Part shown: positions 7,627-14,642 of the stretch, piece by piece | How positions within the stretch are numbered: the first letter of the stretch is position 1 | Layout of the letters: each line of letters opens with the position of its first letter | Origin: Caldimicrobium thiodismutans | GTDB lineage: Bacteria; Desulfobacterota; Thermodesulfobacteria; Thermodesulfobacteriales; Thermodesulfobacteriaceae | Assembly (NCBI GenBank): GCA_002877875.1 | Contig: PNIE01000039.1 | Coordinates: 1 to 15,490, forward strand | DNA: 15,490 nt | Direction of reading: 5' to 3' | Made by a program: the position numbers and the translations under genes | The notes under the pieces: model-generated | What the model was told of the DNA's origin: nothing | What the model saw: the letters and a program-made list of their open reading frames with translations, nothing else | The model's database searches: none

Positions 7627-8241
7627 ATGAAATTATATTTTAATCCCTTTGAGCTCTCCTTGGAGGAGCTTCTTGAGATATGTAAGGAGAGGCATGGACA
7701 TCTTTGTGCAGGGCAAGTAATTGGAGCAAGGCTATCCCTTCTTGGGCTTGAGTTAATTGGGATAAGAGACCCTTATGGAGAGGATCGCAAAAAATTCTTA
7801 GTTTATGTGGAAATTGATAGGTGTGCCACAGATGCCATTCAAACTGTAACCGGGGTCTCCCTTGGAAAAAGAACTATGAAATTTACAGATTATGGAATAA
7901 TGGCTGCCACTTTTTTGAATTTAGAAACACAAAAAGCTTTTCGTATTCTTGCTAAAGAGGAGGCTAAGGAAAGGGCTAAATCTTATTATCCCCAGATAGA
8001 AAATCCCGCTTTGAGAGAACTTCTGGCTTACAAAATTATGCCTTTAGAAGAACTCTTTGAGATAGAGGAGGTAAAGGTGAAATTAAAAGAGGTTGATCTT
8101 CCGGGAAAACCAAGGGAAAAAGTTATTTGTGAGAGATGTGGGGTGGTTGTAAGAGATGGAAGACACCTTGTAATTAATGGGCAAAAACTTTGCAAAATTT
8201 GTGCTGGCTTCTCTTATTTTGAAAGGATAAAAAAGGATTAG
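7627..8241 (+). CDS. FmdE-family protein with C-terminal zinc finger
   Basis: This 204-residue protein carries the FmdE domain, named from a gene in methanogen formylmethanofuran dehydrogenase operons but also common in sulfate reducers, where its role is unproven. The signature HGHLCAG (23-29) supplies His and Cys ligands. A second conserved block is DRCATDAIQTVTG (64-76), with C66. The C-terminal part has a TraR/DksA-like zinc finger, C168-x2-C171 and C189-x2-C192. It is the last gene of the plus-strand array, 22 bases after metG, and has a near-perfect Shine-Dalgarno AGAGGAGGTGA. Its stop overlaps the convergent HIT gene by 4 bases. Its lysine codons near the end form, on the other strand, the T-run of the HIT terminator. 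A metal- or pterin-cofactor-related role is plausible given moaA nearby. Confidence 0.87.
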   Translation: MKLYFNPFELSLEELLEICKERHGHLCAGQVIGARLSLLGLELIGIRDPYGEDRKKFLVYVEIDRCATDAIQTVTGVSLGKRTMKFTDYGIMAATFLNLETQKAFRILAKEEAKERAKSYYPQIENPALRELLAYKIMPLEELFEIEEVKVKLKEVDLPGKPREKVICERCGVVVRDGRHLVINGQKLCKICAGFSYFERIKKD

Positions 8242-8256
8242 CCAGGAGGCCAATCC
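8229..8256 (-). terminator. Intrinsic terminator of the HIT gene transcript
   Basis: In minus-strand RNA, 8256-8235 folds into a continuous 9-pair stem (GGAUUGGCC with GGCUAAUCC, one G-U pair) closed by a UCCU loop and followed at once by six U residues (8234-8229). In plus-strand RNA the G-U pair becomes an A-C mismatch and no U-run follows, so termination is expected only for minus-strand transcription. The stem lies across the last HIT codons and stop, and the U-run is antisense to lysine codons of the FmdE-family gene. Confidence 0.85.
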
Positions 8257-8579
8257 ATTGGTCTTCCAGCAAGAATATGGAAGTGAAGATGGAAGATCGT
8301 TTGGCCTGCCTCTTCCATACAATTAACCACTACTCTAAAGCCCCTTTCGGCAAATCCAAGATCCTTAGCAATTTTATTGATTACAAGATAGATATGTCCA
8401 ATTAATTCCTTATCTTCTTCCTCCAGTTCAAGAAGAGTTGAGAGATGTTTCTTTGGGATAACGAGAAGATGATAGGGTGCCTGAGGGTTGATATCATGAA
8501 AGGCAAGTACTTTCTCATCTTCATAGACAATATTTGATGGAATTTCTTTGTTGGCGATTTTGCAAAATATACAGCTCAT
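8238..8579 (-). CDS. HIT-family (Hint-like) nucleotide hydrolase
   Basis: A complete 113-residue histidine-triad protein of the Hint branch, which hydrolyses nucleoside phosphoramidates and adenylylated lysines (often aminoacyl-AMP by-products). The triad HLHFH is at 97-101 within QTIFHLHFHILAGRP. The N-terminal CIFCKI gives C3 and C6, part of the zinc site seen in many Hint proteins. It is preceded by a strong AAGGAGG, itself part of a small hairpin. It lies 30 bases downstream of tRNA-Glu on the same strand with no terminator between, so it is probably transcribed with the two tRNAs from the promoter near 8800. Its 3' end overlaps the convergent FmdE-family gene. Confidence 0.96.
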   Translation of the reverse strand: MSCIFCKIANKEIPSNIVYEDEKVLAFHDINPQAPYHLLVIPKKHLSTLLELEEEDKELIGHIYLVINKIAKDLGFAERGFRVVVNCMEEAGQTIFHLHFHILAGRPMDWPPG

Positions 8580-8586
8580 AAAAAGC

Positions 8587-8599
8587 CTCCTTAAAGGAG
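8587..8599 (-). promoter_or_regulatory. Hairpin covering the HIT ribosome-binding site
   Basis: Minus-strand RNA between tRNA-Glu and HIT contains CUCCU-UUA-AGGAG, a 5-pair hairpin whose 3' arm is most of the Shine-Dalgarno AAGGAGG of the HIT gene. It could lower initiation or be opened by ribosomes or tRNA processing. The stem is short and a chance self-complement of an SD sequence is easy to get, so this is tentative. Confidence 0.3.
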
Positions 8600-8609
8600 A
8601 GTAAGGAAG

Positions 8610-8684
8610 CGCCCCCAGGGGGATTTGAACCCCCGTCGCCGGCGTGAAAGGCCGGTGTCCTGGACCTGGCTAGACGATGGGGGC
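8610..8684 (-). tRNA. tRNA-Glu (UUC)
   Basis: A complete cloverleaf reads from 8684 down to 8610: acceptor GCCCCCA pairs with TGGGGGC, the anticodon stem CCGGC/GCCGG encloses CTTTCAC with anticodon TTC at 8648-8646, and the T arm is GGGGG-TTCAAAT-CCCCC. The discriminator is G; CCA is not encoded. It is 16 bases downstream of tRNA-Lys and precedes the HIT gene, all on one strand. Confidence 0.97.
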
Positions 8685-8700
8685 TTATAAATTTCTTCTA

Positions 8701-8773
8701 TGGGCCGGGCAGGACTCGAACCTGCGACTCCCAGCTTAAAAGGCTGGTACTCTGCCGTCTGAGTTACCGGCCC
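8701..8773 (-). tRNA. tRNA-Lys (UUU)
   Basis: A complete cloverleaf from 8773 to 8701: acceptor GGGCCGG pairs with CCGGCCC, anticodon stem CCAGC/GCTGG encloses CTTTTAA with anticodon TTT at 8740-8738, and the T arm is GCAGG-TTCGAGT-CCTGC. Discriminator A, with no encoded CCA. It is the first gene after the near-consensus promoter at 8786-8813. Confidence 0.97.
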
Positions 8774-8785
8774 AAGGTAATGTTT

Positions 8786-8813
8786 AATATAATCTATCTT
8801 TTTAACTTGTCAA
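8786..8813 (-). promoter_or_regulatory. Strong sigma-70-type promoter for tRNA-Lys, tRNA-Glu and HIT
   Basis: On the minus strand a perfect -35 TTGACA (8813-8808) is followed after 16 bases by TATATT (8791-8786), one mismatch from the consensus -10. Initiation about seven bases further on would fall near 8779, only about six bases before tRNA-Lys. The -35 box lies within the last codons of the upstream membrane-protein gene. Two stable RNAs and a small hydrolase follow. Confidence 0.75.
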
Positions 8814-9365
8814 GAAGAACCTTGTAAAAAGAGCCCCTGAAAAGGGTATCCAAAAATTATCTCTTTTAGTAAAAAGTTCTATAAGAGTTAAATTAACAGC
8901 AAATATAATTAATATAATAGAAAGCCCTTTAAATTGCCAAAAAATAATCAATAAAGAAGAAAAGAAAAAGGCAAGAGAACCGCTTAAAGTCTTTTCTCTA
9001 AAAAGCCTTTTTCCCTTCAGAAGTTTTCCCATAAATTCAGCCAAAGGATCAGAAATCCCAAGAATCAAAATTAGAGATCCTACAAAAGAATAGGGTGCAA
9101 TAAGAGTTGCAACTATGATTCCTAAAAGATAAAAAAAAGCATCAGTGAATTCATTGAATTCTCTCTCTTTCAAAAGTTTTTTCCAAAGATTCTTGAAAGG
9201 CAAAAGAGATGGCTTTTTTAATCTTAAGATTTCCCAAATAGTAAGAAAAATAAAAGACCCAACAAGAAATATCTGGAAACTTTTTTTATCAAGTTTTACA
9301 AAAAGAAAATAAAGAAACAGTGAAAAGAATAGATGAAAAAGCTTCCTGGGAAGATTTATTCCCAT
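8802..9365 (-). CDS. Sec59/phytol-kinase-like integral membrane protein (polyprenol or diacylglycerol kinase family)
   Basis: A 187-residue membrane protein of the family that includes CTP-dependent dolichol kinase (Sec59), phytol kinase VTE5 and related diacylglycerol kinases. About six to seven hydrophobic segments are visible (near 10-24, 29-47, 76-90, 93-110, 130-144, 147-163, 171-185). Family motifs are RKLFHL (7-12), the cytosolic ISDPLAEFMGK (104-114), KTLSGSLAFF (125-134) and DNFWIPFSGAL (169-179). The substrate (phytol, farnesol, another polyprenol or a lipid) cannot be read from sequence. Its ATG overlaps the guaA stop by 10 bases and no ribosome-binding site is evident, so coupled translation is likely. 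The last codons contain the -35 box of the tRNA promoter. Confidence 0.82.
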   Translation of the reverse strand: MGINLPRKLFHLFFSLFLYFLFVKLDKKSFQIFLVGSFIFLTIWEILRLKKPSLLPFKNLWKKLLKEREFNEFTDAFFYLLGIIVATLIAPYSFVGSLILILGISDPLAEFMGKLLKGKRLFREKTLSGSLAFFFSSLLIIFWQFKGLSIILIIFAVNLTLIELFTKRDNFWIPFSGALFTRFFLTS

Positions 9366-10903
9366 TCAATAGTGGCCGGTGGTTTTGAAGAGATATCATA
9401 GACTACCCTATTTACTCCAGAGACCTCATTTATAATTCTATTGGAAATACGAGCTAAAAGATCATAAGGAAGTCTTACCCAGTCAGCTGTCATAGCATCC
9501 TGACTCTCAACCACCCTTAAAGCCACCACATATTCATAAGTCCTTGCATCTCCCATAACACCTACAGTTCTAATGGGAAGAAGCACCGCAAAACTTTGCC
9601 AAACTTTGTAATACCATCCTGAATTAAGCATTTCTTCAGTAACGATGGCATCAGCCTCTCGGAGAATAGAAAGTTTCTCCTCTGTAACCTCTCCTAAAAT
9701 TCTTACTGCAAGCCCAGGCCCTGGGAAAGGTTGCCTCCAGATAATTTTTTTGGGAAGCCCAAGAAGTTCAGCAATCTTTCTCACCTCATCTTTGAAGAGC
9801 TCTCTTAATGGCTCAATTAATTTAAGCTTCATTTTCTCAGGAAGGCCACCTACATTATGATGACTTTTAATTCTTACTGAAGGCCCTCTAAAGGAGCAAG
9901 ATTCTATAACATCAGGATAAAGGGTCCCCTGAGCAAGGTATTTTACATTTTCAAATTCTTTGGCCTTGTTTTCGAAGACCTCAATAAAGGTCTCCCCTAT
10001 AATCTTTCGTTTTTTTTCTGGATCGGTAACTCCTTTAAGTCTCTCAAGGAAGAGTTTTTCCGCATTGACATAAACTACTTTTAGCCCAAGAGAGCTCAGA
10101 AGTTCAAGTACCTCCTGAGCTTCACCCTTTCTTAAAAGACCGTTGTTTACAAAGACAGAAATGAGTCTTTCTCCGATGGCCTTATGAACCAAAAGGGCTG
10201 TAACTGTTGAATCAATACCTCCTGAAAGGGCACAAATTACCCTCTCATCCTCTTTTACCATCCCTTTTATTTCCTCCACAGTGCTCTCAATAAAAGAGGG
10301 CATAGTCCATAGAGGATTACAACCACAGATTTCAAAGACGAAATTTTTTAAAATCTGATTTCCAATTTCAGTATGAACTACCTCAGGATGAAATTGGACT
10401 CCATAGAGAGGGAGTTCCTCGTGAGAAAAAGCTGCAAAGGGTGAATTAGAAGTTCTTGCAAGAGCGACAAATCCAGGAGGCAACTCTTCTACACGATCAC
10501 TATGACTCATCCAGACACGATACTTTTCCTGAAGAAAAAGTCCTTTAAATAAAGGGCTTTCTCTAAGAATTTCAATTTCTGCTTGTCCAAACTCCCTTTT
10601 AAGGCTTCTTTCAACCCTTCCTCCAAGAAGATAACTCATGAGTTGAGCACCATAACATATTCCGAGAATAGGGATGTGGAGCTTGAAGATTTCAGGATTA
10701 ATCTTAGGAGAATCTTCATCGTAAACGCTGGCTGGTCCTCCAGAGAGAATAATTCCCTTCGGCTTAAAGTTCTTTATTTCTGAAAGATCAATAAAACAGG
10801 GCTTGATTTCACTATAAACAGAAAACTCCCTTATTCTTCGAGCAATAAGTTGGGTGGTTTGGGAACCAAAGTCAATAATAAGTATTTTCTCTGGGTGCTC
10901 CAT
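9356..10903 (-). CDS. guaA: GMP synthase (glutamine-hydrolysing)
   Basis: Converts XMP, ATP and glutamine to GMP, the last step of guanine nucleotide synthesis. The 515-residue protein has both parts. The class I glutamine amidotransferase spans about 1-195, with nucleophile C83 in GICYGAQ and catalytic H172/E174 in FHPEV. The ATP-pyrophosphatase domain has the P-loop SGGIDST (227-233). The dimerisation domain ends with the invariant PPATIEWE. The ATG overlaps the upstream psiE-like stop by one base (TAATG), with AAGGA ten bases before it. It sits downstream of prs, which supplies PRPP to the same pathway. Confidence 0.98.
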   Translation of the reverse strand: MEHPEKILIIDFGSQTTQLIARRIREFSVYSEIKPCFIDLSEIKNFKPKGIILSGGPASVYDEDSPKINPEIFKLHIPILGICYGAQLMSYLLGGRVERSLKREFGQAEIEILRESPLFKGLFLQEKYRVWMSHSDRVEELPPGFVALARTSNSPFAAFSHEELPLYGVQFHPEVVHTEIGNQILKNFVFEICGCNPLWTMPSFIESTVEEIKGMVKEDERVICALSGGIDSTVTALLVHKAIGERLISVFVNNGLLRKGEAQEVLELLSSLGLKVVYVNAEKLFLERLKGVTDPEKKRKIIGETFIEVFENKAKEFENVKYLAQGTLYPDVIESCSFRGPSVRIKSHHNVGGLPEKMKLKLIEPLRELFKDEVRKIAELLGLPKKIIWRQPFPGPGLAVRILGEVTEEKLSILREADAIVTEEMLNSGWYYKVWQSFAVLLPIRTVGVMGDARTYEYVVALRVVESQDAMTADWVRLPYDLLARISNRIINEVSGVNRVVYDISSKPPATIEWE

Positions 10904-11370
10904 TATCTCTTAGTCCTTCTAAAGAAAATTAAACCTAAAATTAAAAGTAAAATAAGAACCCCTATTAAAGCCATTTCAATCAAGGAAAATTTTATTTTCT
11001 CGGGTATATAGACTGTGACATGAGAAAGTTCAAAGGAAAGAATTAAAAGGCGTCTTACCAAGGCAGTTATAGCAACAAGAATAAAGGGCTCTATACACTT
11101 AACGGCACTTTCTTCTGTGATAGCCACAATTACAGTATAAAAGATCTCAAGAAAAATGAGAGAAACAAGAACTTTGTCTAGAAACTTTATGGCTCCTTCA
11201 GCGAAATTGGAAGATTGGTAAAAAGTTATAAGGACAACCAAGCCATCTATCATTACAACAACAAAACCTATAATGAGACCTATAGCTACAAGAACATAAA
11301 GATATTCTTCAAGGTTAATAAGAAATTCTCTGATTTTTAGCCTTAGCTCTTTAGAATTTGGATTATTCAT
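10903..11370 (-). CDS. PsiE-like integral membrane protein
   Basis: A 155-residue protein with four strongly hydrophobic segments (about 22-42, 44-52 merging into 63-83, 93-112 and 131-150) and a basic C-terminal tail (FFRRTKR). The central pattern, with an EIFYTVIVAI helix and a following EPFILVAITALVRRLLI helix, fits the phosphate-starvation-inducible PsiE family, named from E. coli, whose biochemical function is unknown. No pho-box-like repeat is evident, and the gene is embedded between pth and guaA, overlapping pth by 4 bases (ATGA) and guaA by 1, so expression probably follows the operon. Confidence 0.78.
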   Translation of the reverse strand: MNNPNSKELRLKIREFLINLEEYLYVLVAIGLIIGFVVVMIDGLVVLITFYQSSNFAEGAIKFLDKVLVSLIFLEIFYTVIVAITEESAVKCIEPFILVAITALVRRLLILSFELSHVTVYIPEKIKFSLIEMALIGVLILLLILGLIFFRRTKR

Positions 11371-11939
11371 AGGATTATACCTTTTAAGGAGTTAACCTTG
11401 GTCATGGTTTTAGTAAGTCCAAGATAAAGAAGTTCTTCAAGGATATTAACAGCCCTTTCTATAATTTTATGCACTAAAGGCCATTCCTCTTCTGAAAAGG
11501 GTGTAAGCACATAGTCTTTTACATCTGAGCCTCTCTGAGGCCTTCCAATTCCAAGCTTTAACCTGGGGAAATCTTCAGTGCCAAGGGAATCAATGATAGA
11601 CTGAACACCTTTATGTCCACCCGAACCTCCTTTAGGAAGCATTTTAATTCTTCCCAAAGGTAAGTCAAGATCGTCATAAATCACAAGGAGATTTTCAGGA
11701 GTTATTTTGTATTCTTTTACTATTTTTTTTACTGCTCTTCCAGAAAGATTCATATAGGTCATAGGTTTTACCAAAAGAGCTTGGCTTTTATAAGCAGCTA
11801 TTTCACTTTCAAGGGCTGGTTCATACCTAAAGAGGAGATGATGTTTTTCAGCCAAGGCTGAGATCACCAGGAAACCAAAATTGTGTCGGGTATATTCATA
11901 TTTTTCTCCGGGATTTCCAAGCCCACAAAAGATCCACAA
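11367..11939 (-). CDS. pth: Peptidyl-tRNA hydrolase
   Basis: Releases peptides from prematurely dropped peptidyl-tRNA. The 190 residues show the family order: GLGNPG with N9, catalytic H19 in TRHNFGF, N64 in TYMNLSG, D89 in YDDLDLP, and the GGSGGHKG loop. At the position of E. coli Asn114, one of the substrate-binding residues, this protein has Lys110, a noticeable change. The start is TTG at 11939: the family begins within a few residues of the GLGNPG motif, and AGGA (11951-11948) lies eight bases upstream; no ATG is suitably placed. It follows rplY by 12 bases, a widely conserved pairing, and overlaps the psiE-like gene by 4 bases. Confidence 0.96.
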   Translation of the reverse strand: MWIFCGLGNPGEKYEYTRHNFGFLVISALAEKHHLLFRYEPALESEIAAYKSQALLVKPMTYMNLSGRAVKKIVKEYKITPENLLVIYDDLDLPLGRIKMLPKGGSGGHKGVQSIIDSLGTEDFPRLKLGIGRPQRGSDVKDYVLTPFSEEEWPLVHKIIERAVNILEELLYLGLTKTMTKVNSLKGIIL

Positions 11940-11951
11940 AGACTAAATCCT

Positions 11952-12554
11952 TTATTCAGTGGTTTTAGAGGTCGCCCCTTCCTCCTCAGGGGCCTCTTCA
12001 GCTACAATAGTTACTACTGTCTCTTCTGGTCTATCAACGATCTTTATATTTTCTGGCACTTTTATGTCAGCCACATGCAAATTATCGCCCACATCCAGGG
12101 AACTAATATCCACCACAATTTTATCTGGTATATCCTTGGGTAGACATTCAATGGTAATTTCATGAAGCATAATTTCAAGCACTCCACCTTTAGTGAGCCC
12201 TATAGGTTTGCCCACAAATTCAAGAGGGACTTTAATTTCAATGGGCTTTCCTTCCTCTATAGCCTGAAAGTCTACATGAATTACCATATCGGTAACAGGA
12301 TGTCTCTGAATTTCCTTTAAAATAGCCTGTTTTCTTGTAATAACTCCGTTTTCAAATTCGAGGGTATAAATTAAAGCTTCACCCTTGTAGCGTTTATAAA
12401 TTTTTTCAAAATCAGAGTATTTAATAGTAAGAGGTGTTGGGTCAATTCCCTTTCCATAAAGAATGGCAGGGATAAAACCTTCTCTTCTAATTTTTTTAGC
12501 TGTCTCTTTTCCTAATTTTTCCCTCTTTTTAACCTTTAAAGTAACCTGTTTCAT
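11952..12554 (-). CDS. rplY: Ribosomal protein bL25, CTC/TL5 long form
   Basis: Binds 5S rRNA in the large subunit. At 200 residues this is the two-domain form: an L25-like RNA-binding domain (about 1-92, with KKIRREGFIPAILYGKG and HPVTDMVIHVDFQ blocks) and a beta-rich C-terminal TL5 domain (about 93-185, with EFVGKPIGLTKGGVLEIML). A short acidic tail (EEAPEEEG) ends the protein. A GGGAGGG precedes the ATG with a suitable gap. It lies between prs (24 bases upstream) and pth, matching the conserved prs-rplY-pth order. Confidence 0.97.
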   Translation of the reverse strand: MKQVTLKVKKREKLGKETAKKIRREGFIPAILYGKGIDPTPLTIKYSDFEKIYKRYKGEALIYTLEFENGVITRKQAILKEIQRHPVTDMVIHVDFQAIEEGKPIEIKVPLEFVGKPIGLTKGGVLEIMLHEITIECLPKDIPDKIVVDISSLDVGDNLHVADIKVPENIKIVDRPEETVVTIVAEEAPEEEGATSKTTE

Positions 12555-12578
12555 TTTCTAACCCTCCCTTTTGAAATT

Positions 12579-13526
12579 TTAAATAAATAAAGAACTTATA
12601 GAATCATCGGTATGAATTCTTCTTATGGCCTCTCCAAGAAGATTGGCTACACTTAAAACTTGTATTTTTCCAATGGCCTTGGCCTCTTCTTTTAAGGGGA
12701 TAGTATCGCTTACAATCATAGCTTTAATAGGTGAGGCTGCAATTCTTTCAACAGCTTTACCTGAAAGTACTGGATGAGTAGCAATAGCATAAACCTCTTT
12801 TGCTCCTTTATCCAGCAAAGCCTCTGCTGCCTTACATATCGTTCCTGCGGTATCTACCATATCGTCAATGATGATAGCAATTTTATCCTTAACATCACCA
12901 ATAATATTCATAACTTCACTTTCATTAGGTCTTGGTCTTCTTTTATCAACAATGGCCATAAGAGCATTAAGACGTTTGGCATATTCTCTTGCTCTCTCAA
13001 CTCCTCCTGCATCAGGAGATACTATTACAATCTCTTCAGATCTAAAAGTTTCCTTAATATACTGAAGAAAAACTGGCATAGCATAAAGATGATCCACAGG
13101 TATATCGAAAAAGCCTTGAATTTGTCCTGCATGAAGGTCCATGGTAAGAACCCTTCTTGCACCTGCAACAACTATGAGATTAGCCACAAGCTTAGCAGAA
13201 ATAGGAGTTCTTGGGGCGGTTTTTCTATCCTGTCTGGCATAACCATAATAGGGAATCACAGCGGTTATTCTTCTGGCTGAGGCCCTTCTTGCAGCATCAA
13301 TCATAATAAGAAGTTCCATTAGGTTTTCATTAACAGGAGGACAGGTGGGCTGAACAATAAAGACATCAGCACCTCTCACATTCTCCTCAATCTCTACAAA
13401 AAGTTCTCCATCGCTAAACCTTTTAAGGGTGCTATGTCCAAGGGGGGTTGCCAAATATTTACAAATTTTTTCAGCAAGCTCAGGATTGGCCGACCCAGAA
13501 AAAATCTTTAGGTGATTAACAAACAT
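12579..13526 (-). CDS. prs: Ribose-phosphate pyrophosphokinase (PRPP synthase)
   Basis: Makes PRPP from ribose 5-phosphate and ATP for purine, pyrimidine, histidine and tryptophan synthesis. The 315-residue length is standard for class I enzymes. Visible sites are the metal/ATP histidine H131 within DLHAGQIQGFF (130-140), the flexible catalytic loop KRRP (195-198) and the PRPP-binding DDMVDTAGT (221-229). The C-terminal SSLF is typical of class I enzymes. The ATG is two bases after the ispE stop, with GGGGAGGA inside ispE as ribosome-binding site. It probably supplies guaA further down the same array through the purine pathway. Confidence 0.98.
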   Translation of the reverse strand: MFVNHLKIFSGSANPELAEKICKYLATPLGHSTLKRFSDGELFVEIEENVRGADVFIVQPTCPPVNENLMELLIMIDAARRASARRITAVIPYYGYARQDRKTAPRTPISAKLVANLIVVAGARRVLTMDLHAGQIQGFFDIPVDHLYAMPVFLQYIKETFRSEEIVIVSPDAGGVERAREYAKRLNALMAIVDKRRPRPNESEVMNIIGDVKDKIAIIIDDMVDTAGTICKAAEALLDKGAKEVYAIATHPVLSGKAVERIAASPIKAMIVSDTIPLKEEAKAIGKIQVLSVANLLGEAIRRIHTDDSISSLFI

Positions 13527-13528
13527 CT

Positions 13529-14371
13529 TTATTGATCCTCCCCATCCAGATTTTTAGCAAGATATATTTTAGCACCATTTAAAAATTTTTTTAGTCTTAC
13601 AAAAGAAAGAAGAGGTGGGTTATCAAAAACTCCATAAATGGTTGATCCAGTCCCAGTTATATTAATCGCTTTGGCACCTTCTTTCATCAAAAGGCTCTCA
13701 TATCTCTGGTAAATAGGATATTTATCATAAAGCAAAGCTTTGAAATCATTAATCAGACCTTGGCTTGTTTCCCAAGGTGAAAGAGAGGGTTCATATTTAA
13801 CCGGATCTTTTTCCATTGTCAAGTTTAAAGCTTTATACGCCCAGCCTGTTTCTATCTTAAATCCGGGATAAATAAGCAAATAAAAGGCCCTAAAATTAGG
13901 GAAGGGTTTTAGAATATCCCCTATACCTTCAACTTCAGAAGAAAAAAAAGGGGATACAAAAAAGGGAACATCTGCTCCTATCTTCTTAGAGAGTTTTAAA
14001 ACCCTTTCCTCAGGAATTTCGTAAATCTTTGAGAGGGCTCTAAGAAAAGTTCCTGCATTGCTACTTCCGCCTCCAAGACCAGCTCCAAGAGGAATTCTTT
14101 TTTTTACTTTTATAGCAATTTCTTCCTTAATCTGAAAAGTTTCCTTAAAGAGCCTCCAAGTCTTATAAAGGATATTTTCTTTCACAGGAATAGATTCTTC
14201 ACAGATAAAGATGAGTTCAAAACTTCTCTTTGGCCTTACAATCTCTAGTTCGTCAAAAAGAGTAATTTTTTGAAAAATTCCATAGATATCATGAAATCCA
14301 TCTTTTCTTCTGCGAAGAACCTGTAAAACAAGATTTAACTTGGCAGGAGAAAGGAGAAAATAGGTAGTCAC
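13529..14371 (-). CDS. ispE: 4-diphosphocytidyl-2-C-methyl-D-erythritol kinase
   Basis: GHMP-family kinase of the non-mevalonate isoprenoid pathway. Of the 280 residues, SPAKLNLVL (8-16) supplies active-site K11. The ATP-binding PLGAGLGGGSSNAG is at 94-107, the catalytic Asp is D135 in GADVPFF, and ITGTGSTIYGVF (238-249) is the third GHMP motif. The usual glycine pair after the DVPFF motif is replaced by SPF, a mild divergence. The start is GTG at 14371, overlapping the stop of the DUF1844 gene by one base (TAGTG), with no obvious Shine-Dalgarno, so reinitiation is likely. The ispE-prs order is widely conserved. Confidence 0.97.
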   Translation of the reverse strand: MTTYFLLSPAKLNLVLQVLRRRKDGFHDIYGIFQKITLFDELEIVRPKRSFELIFICEESIPVKENILYKTWRLFKETFQIKEEIAIKVKKRIPLGAGLGGGSSNAGTFLRALSKIYEIPEERVLKLSKKIGADVPFFVSPFFSSEVEGIGDILKPFPNFRAFYLLIYPGFKIETGWAYKALNLTMEKDPVKYEPSLSPWETSQGLINDFKALLYDKYPIYQRYESLLMKEGAKAINITGTGSTIYGVFDNPPLLSFVRLKKFLNGAKIYLAKNLDGEDQ

Positions 14372-14637
14372 TAACCAGAGAGTTTAATATATTTCAATTT
14401 CAACTCATAAATTATTGCATTAAGAAGATTTTCTTCATCGGGGGTGAGATTACCTTTGGTTTTTTCTTTAAGCATTTCAAGGGTTTCAATGGTGTGTCGA
14501 GCAAGGGTTAAATTAGTTTGTCTTTTGTTAGTTATAGGATCAGGAAGTTCTCCAAGGTGCACTAAAGCTGCTGTATTTAAAGAGAGAATAAAGGTATTAA
14601 AATTGATAAGATGGCATAAGTCCTTGTCCCAATCCAT
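14371..14637 (-). CDS. DUF1844 family protein
   Basis: An 88-residue protein of unknown function matching DUF1844, small helical proteins common in Desulfobacterota and some other phyla. Recognisable segments are INFNTFILSLNTAALVHLGELPDP (near the N-terminus) and a later TIETLEMLKEKTKGNLTPDEENLL block. There are no metal or nucleotide motifs. A GTG at 14646 would give three more residues, but GAGGGG (14652-14647) is better spaced for the ATG at 14637, so I chose the shorter form. The upstream fmdB-like stop is at 14643-14645 and ispE follows by overlap. Confidence 0.87.
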   Translation of the reverse strand: MDWDKDLCHLINFNTFILSLNTAALVHLGELPDPITNKRQTNLTLARHTIETLEMLKEKTKGNLTPDEENLLNAIIYELKLKYIKLSG

Positions 14638-14642
14638 GGGAA

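Noticed and set aside
7627..8241. FmdE-family gene as evidence for methanogenesis or formylmethanofuran dehydrogenase
   Set aside because: The domain is widespread in non-methanogens and no other fwd/fmd subunit is in the window.
11883..12165. Plus-strand open frames antisense to rplY and the start of pth
   Set aside because: Both are antisense to well-recognised genes, lack ribosome-binding sites and show shadow-type composition.
12774..13280. 168-codon open frame on the plus strand
   Set aside because: It lies fully antisense to prs, whose motifs are intact, and its translation is rich in Asn, Ser, His and Cys with no family pattern; a shadow of prs codon use.
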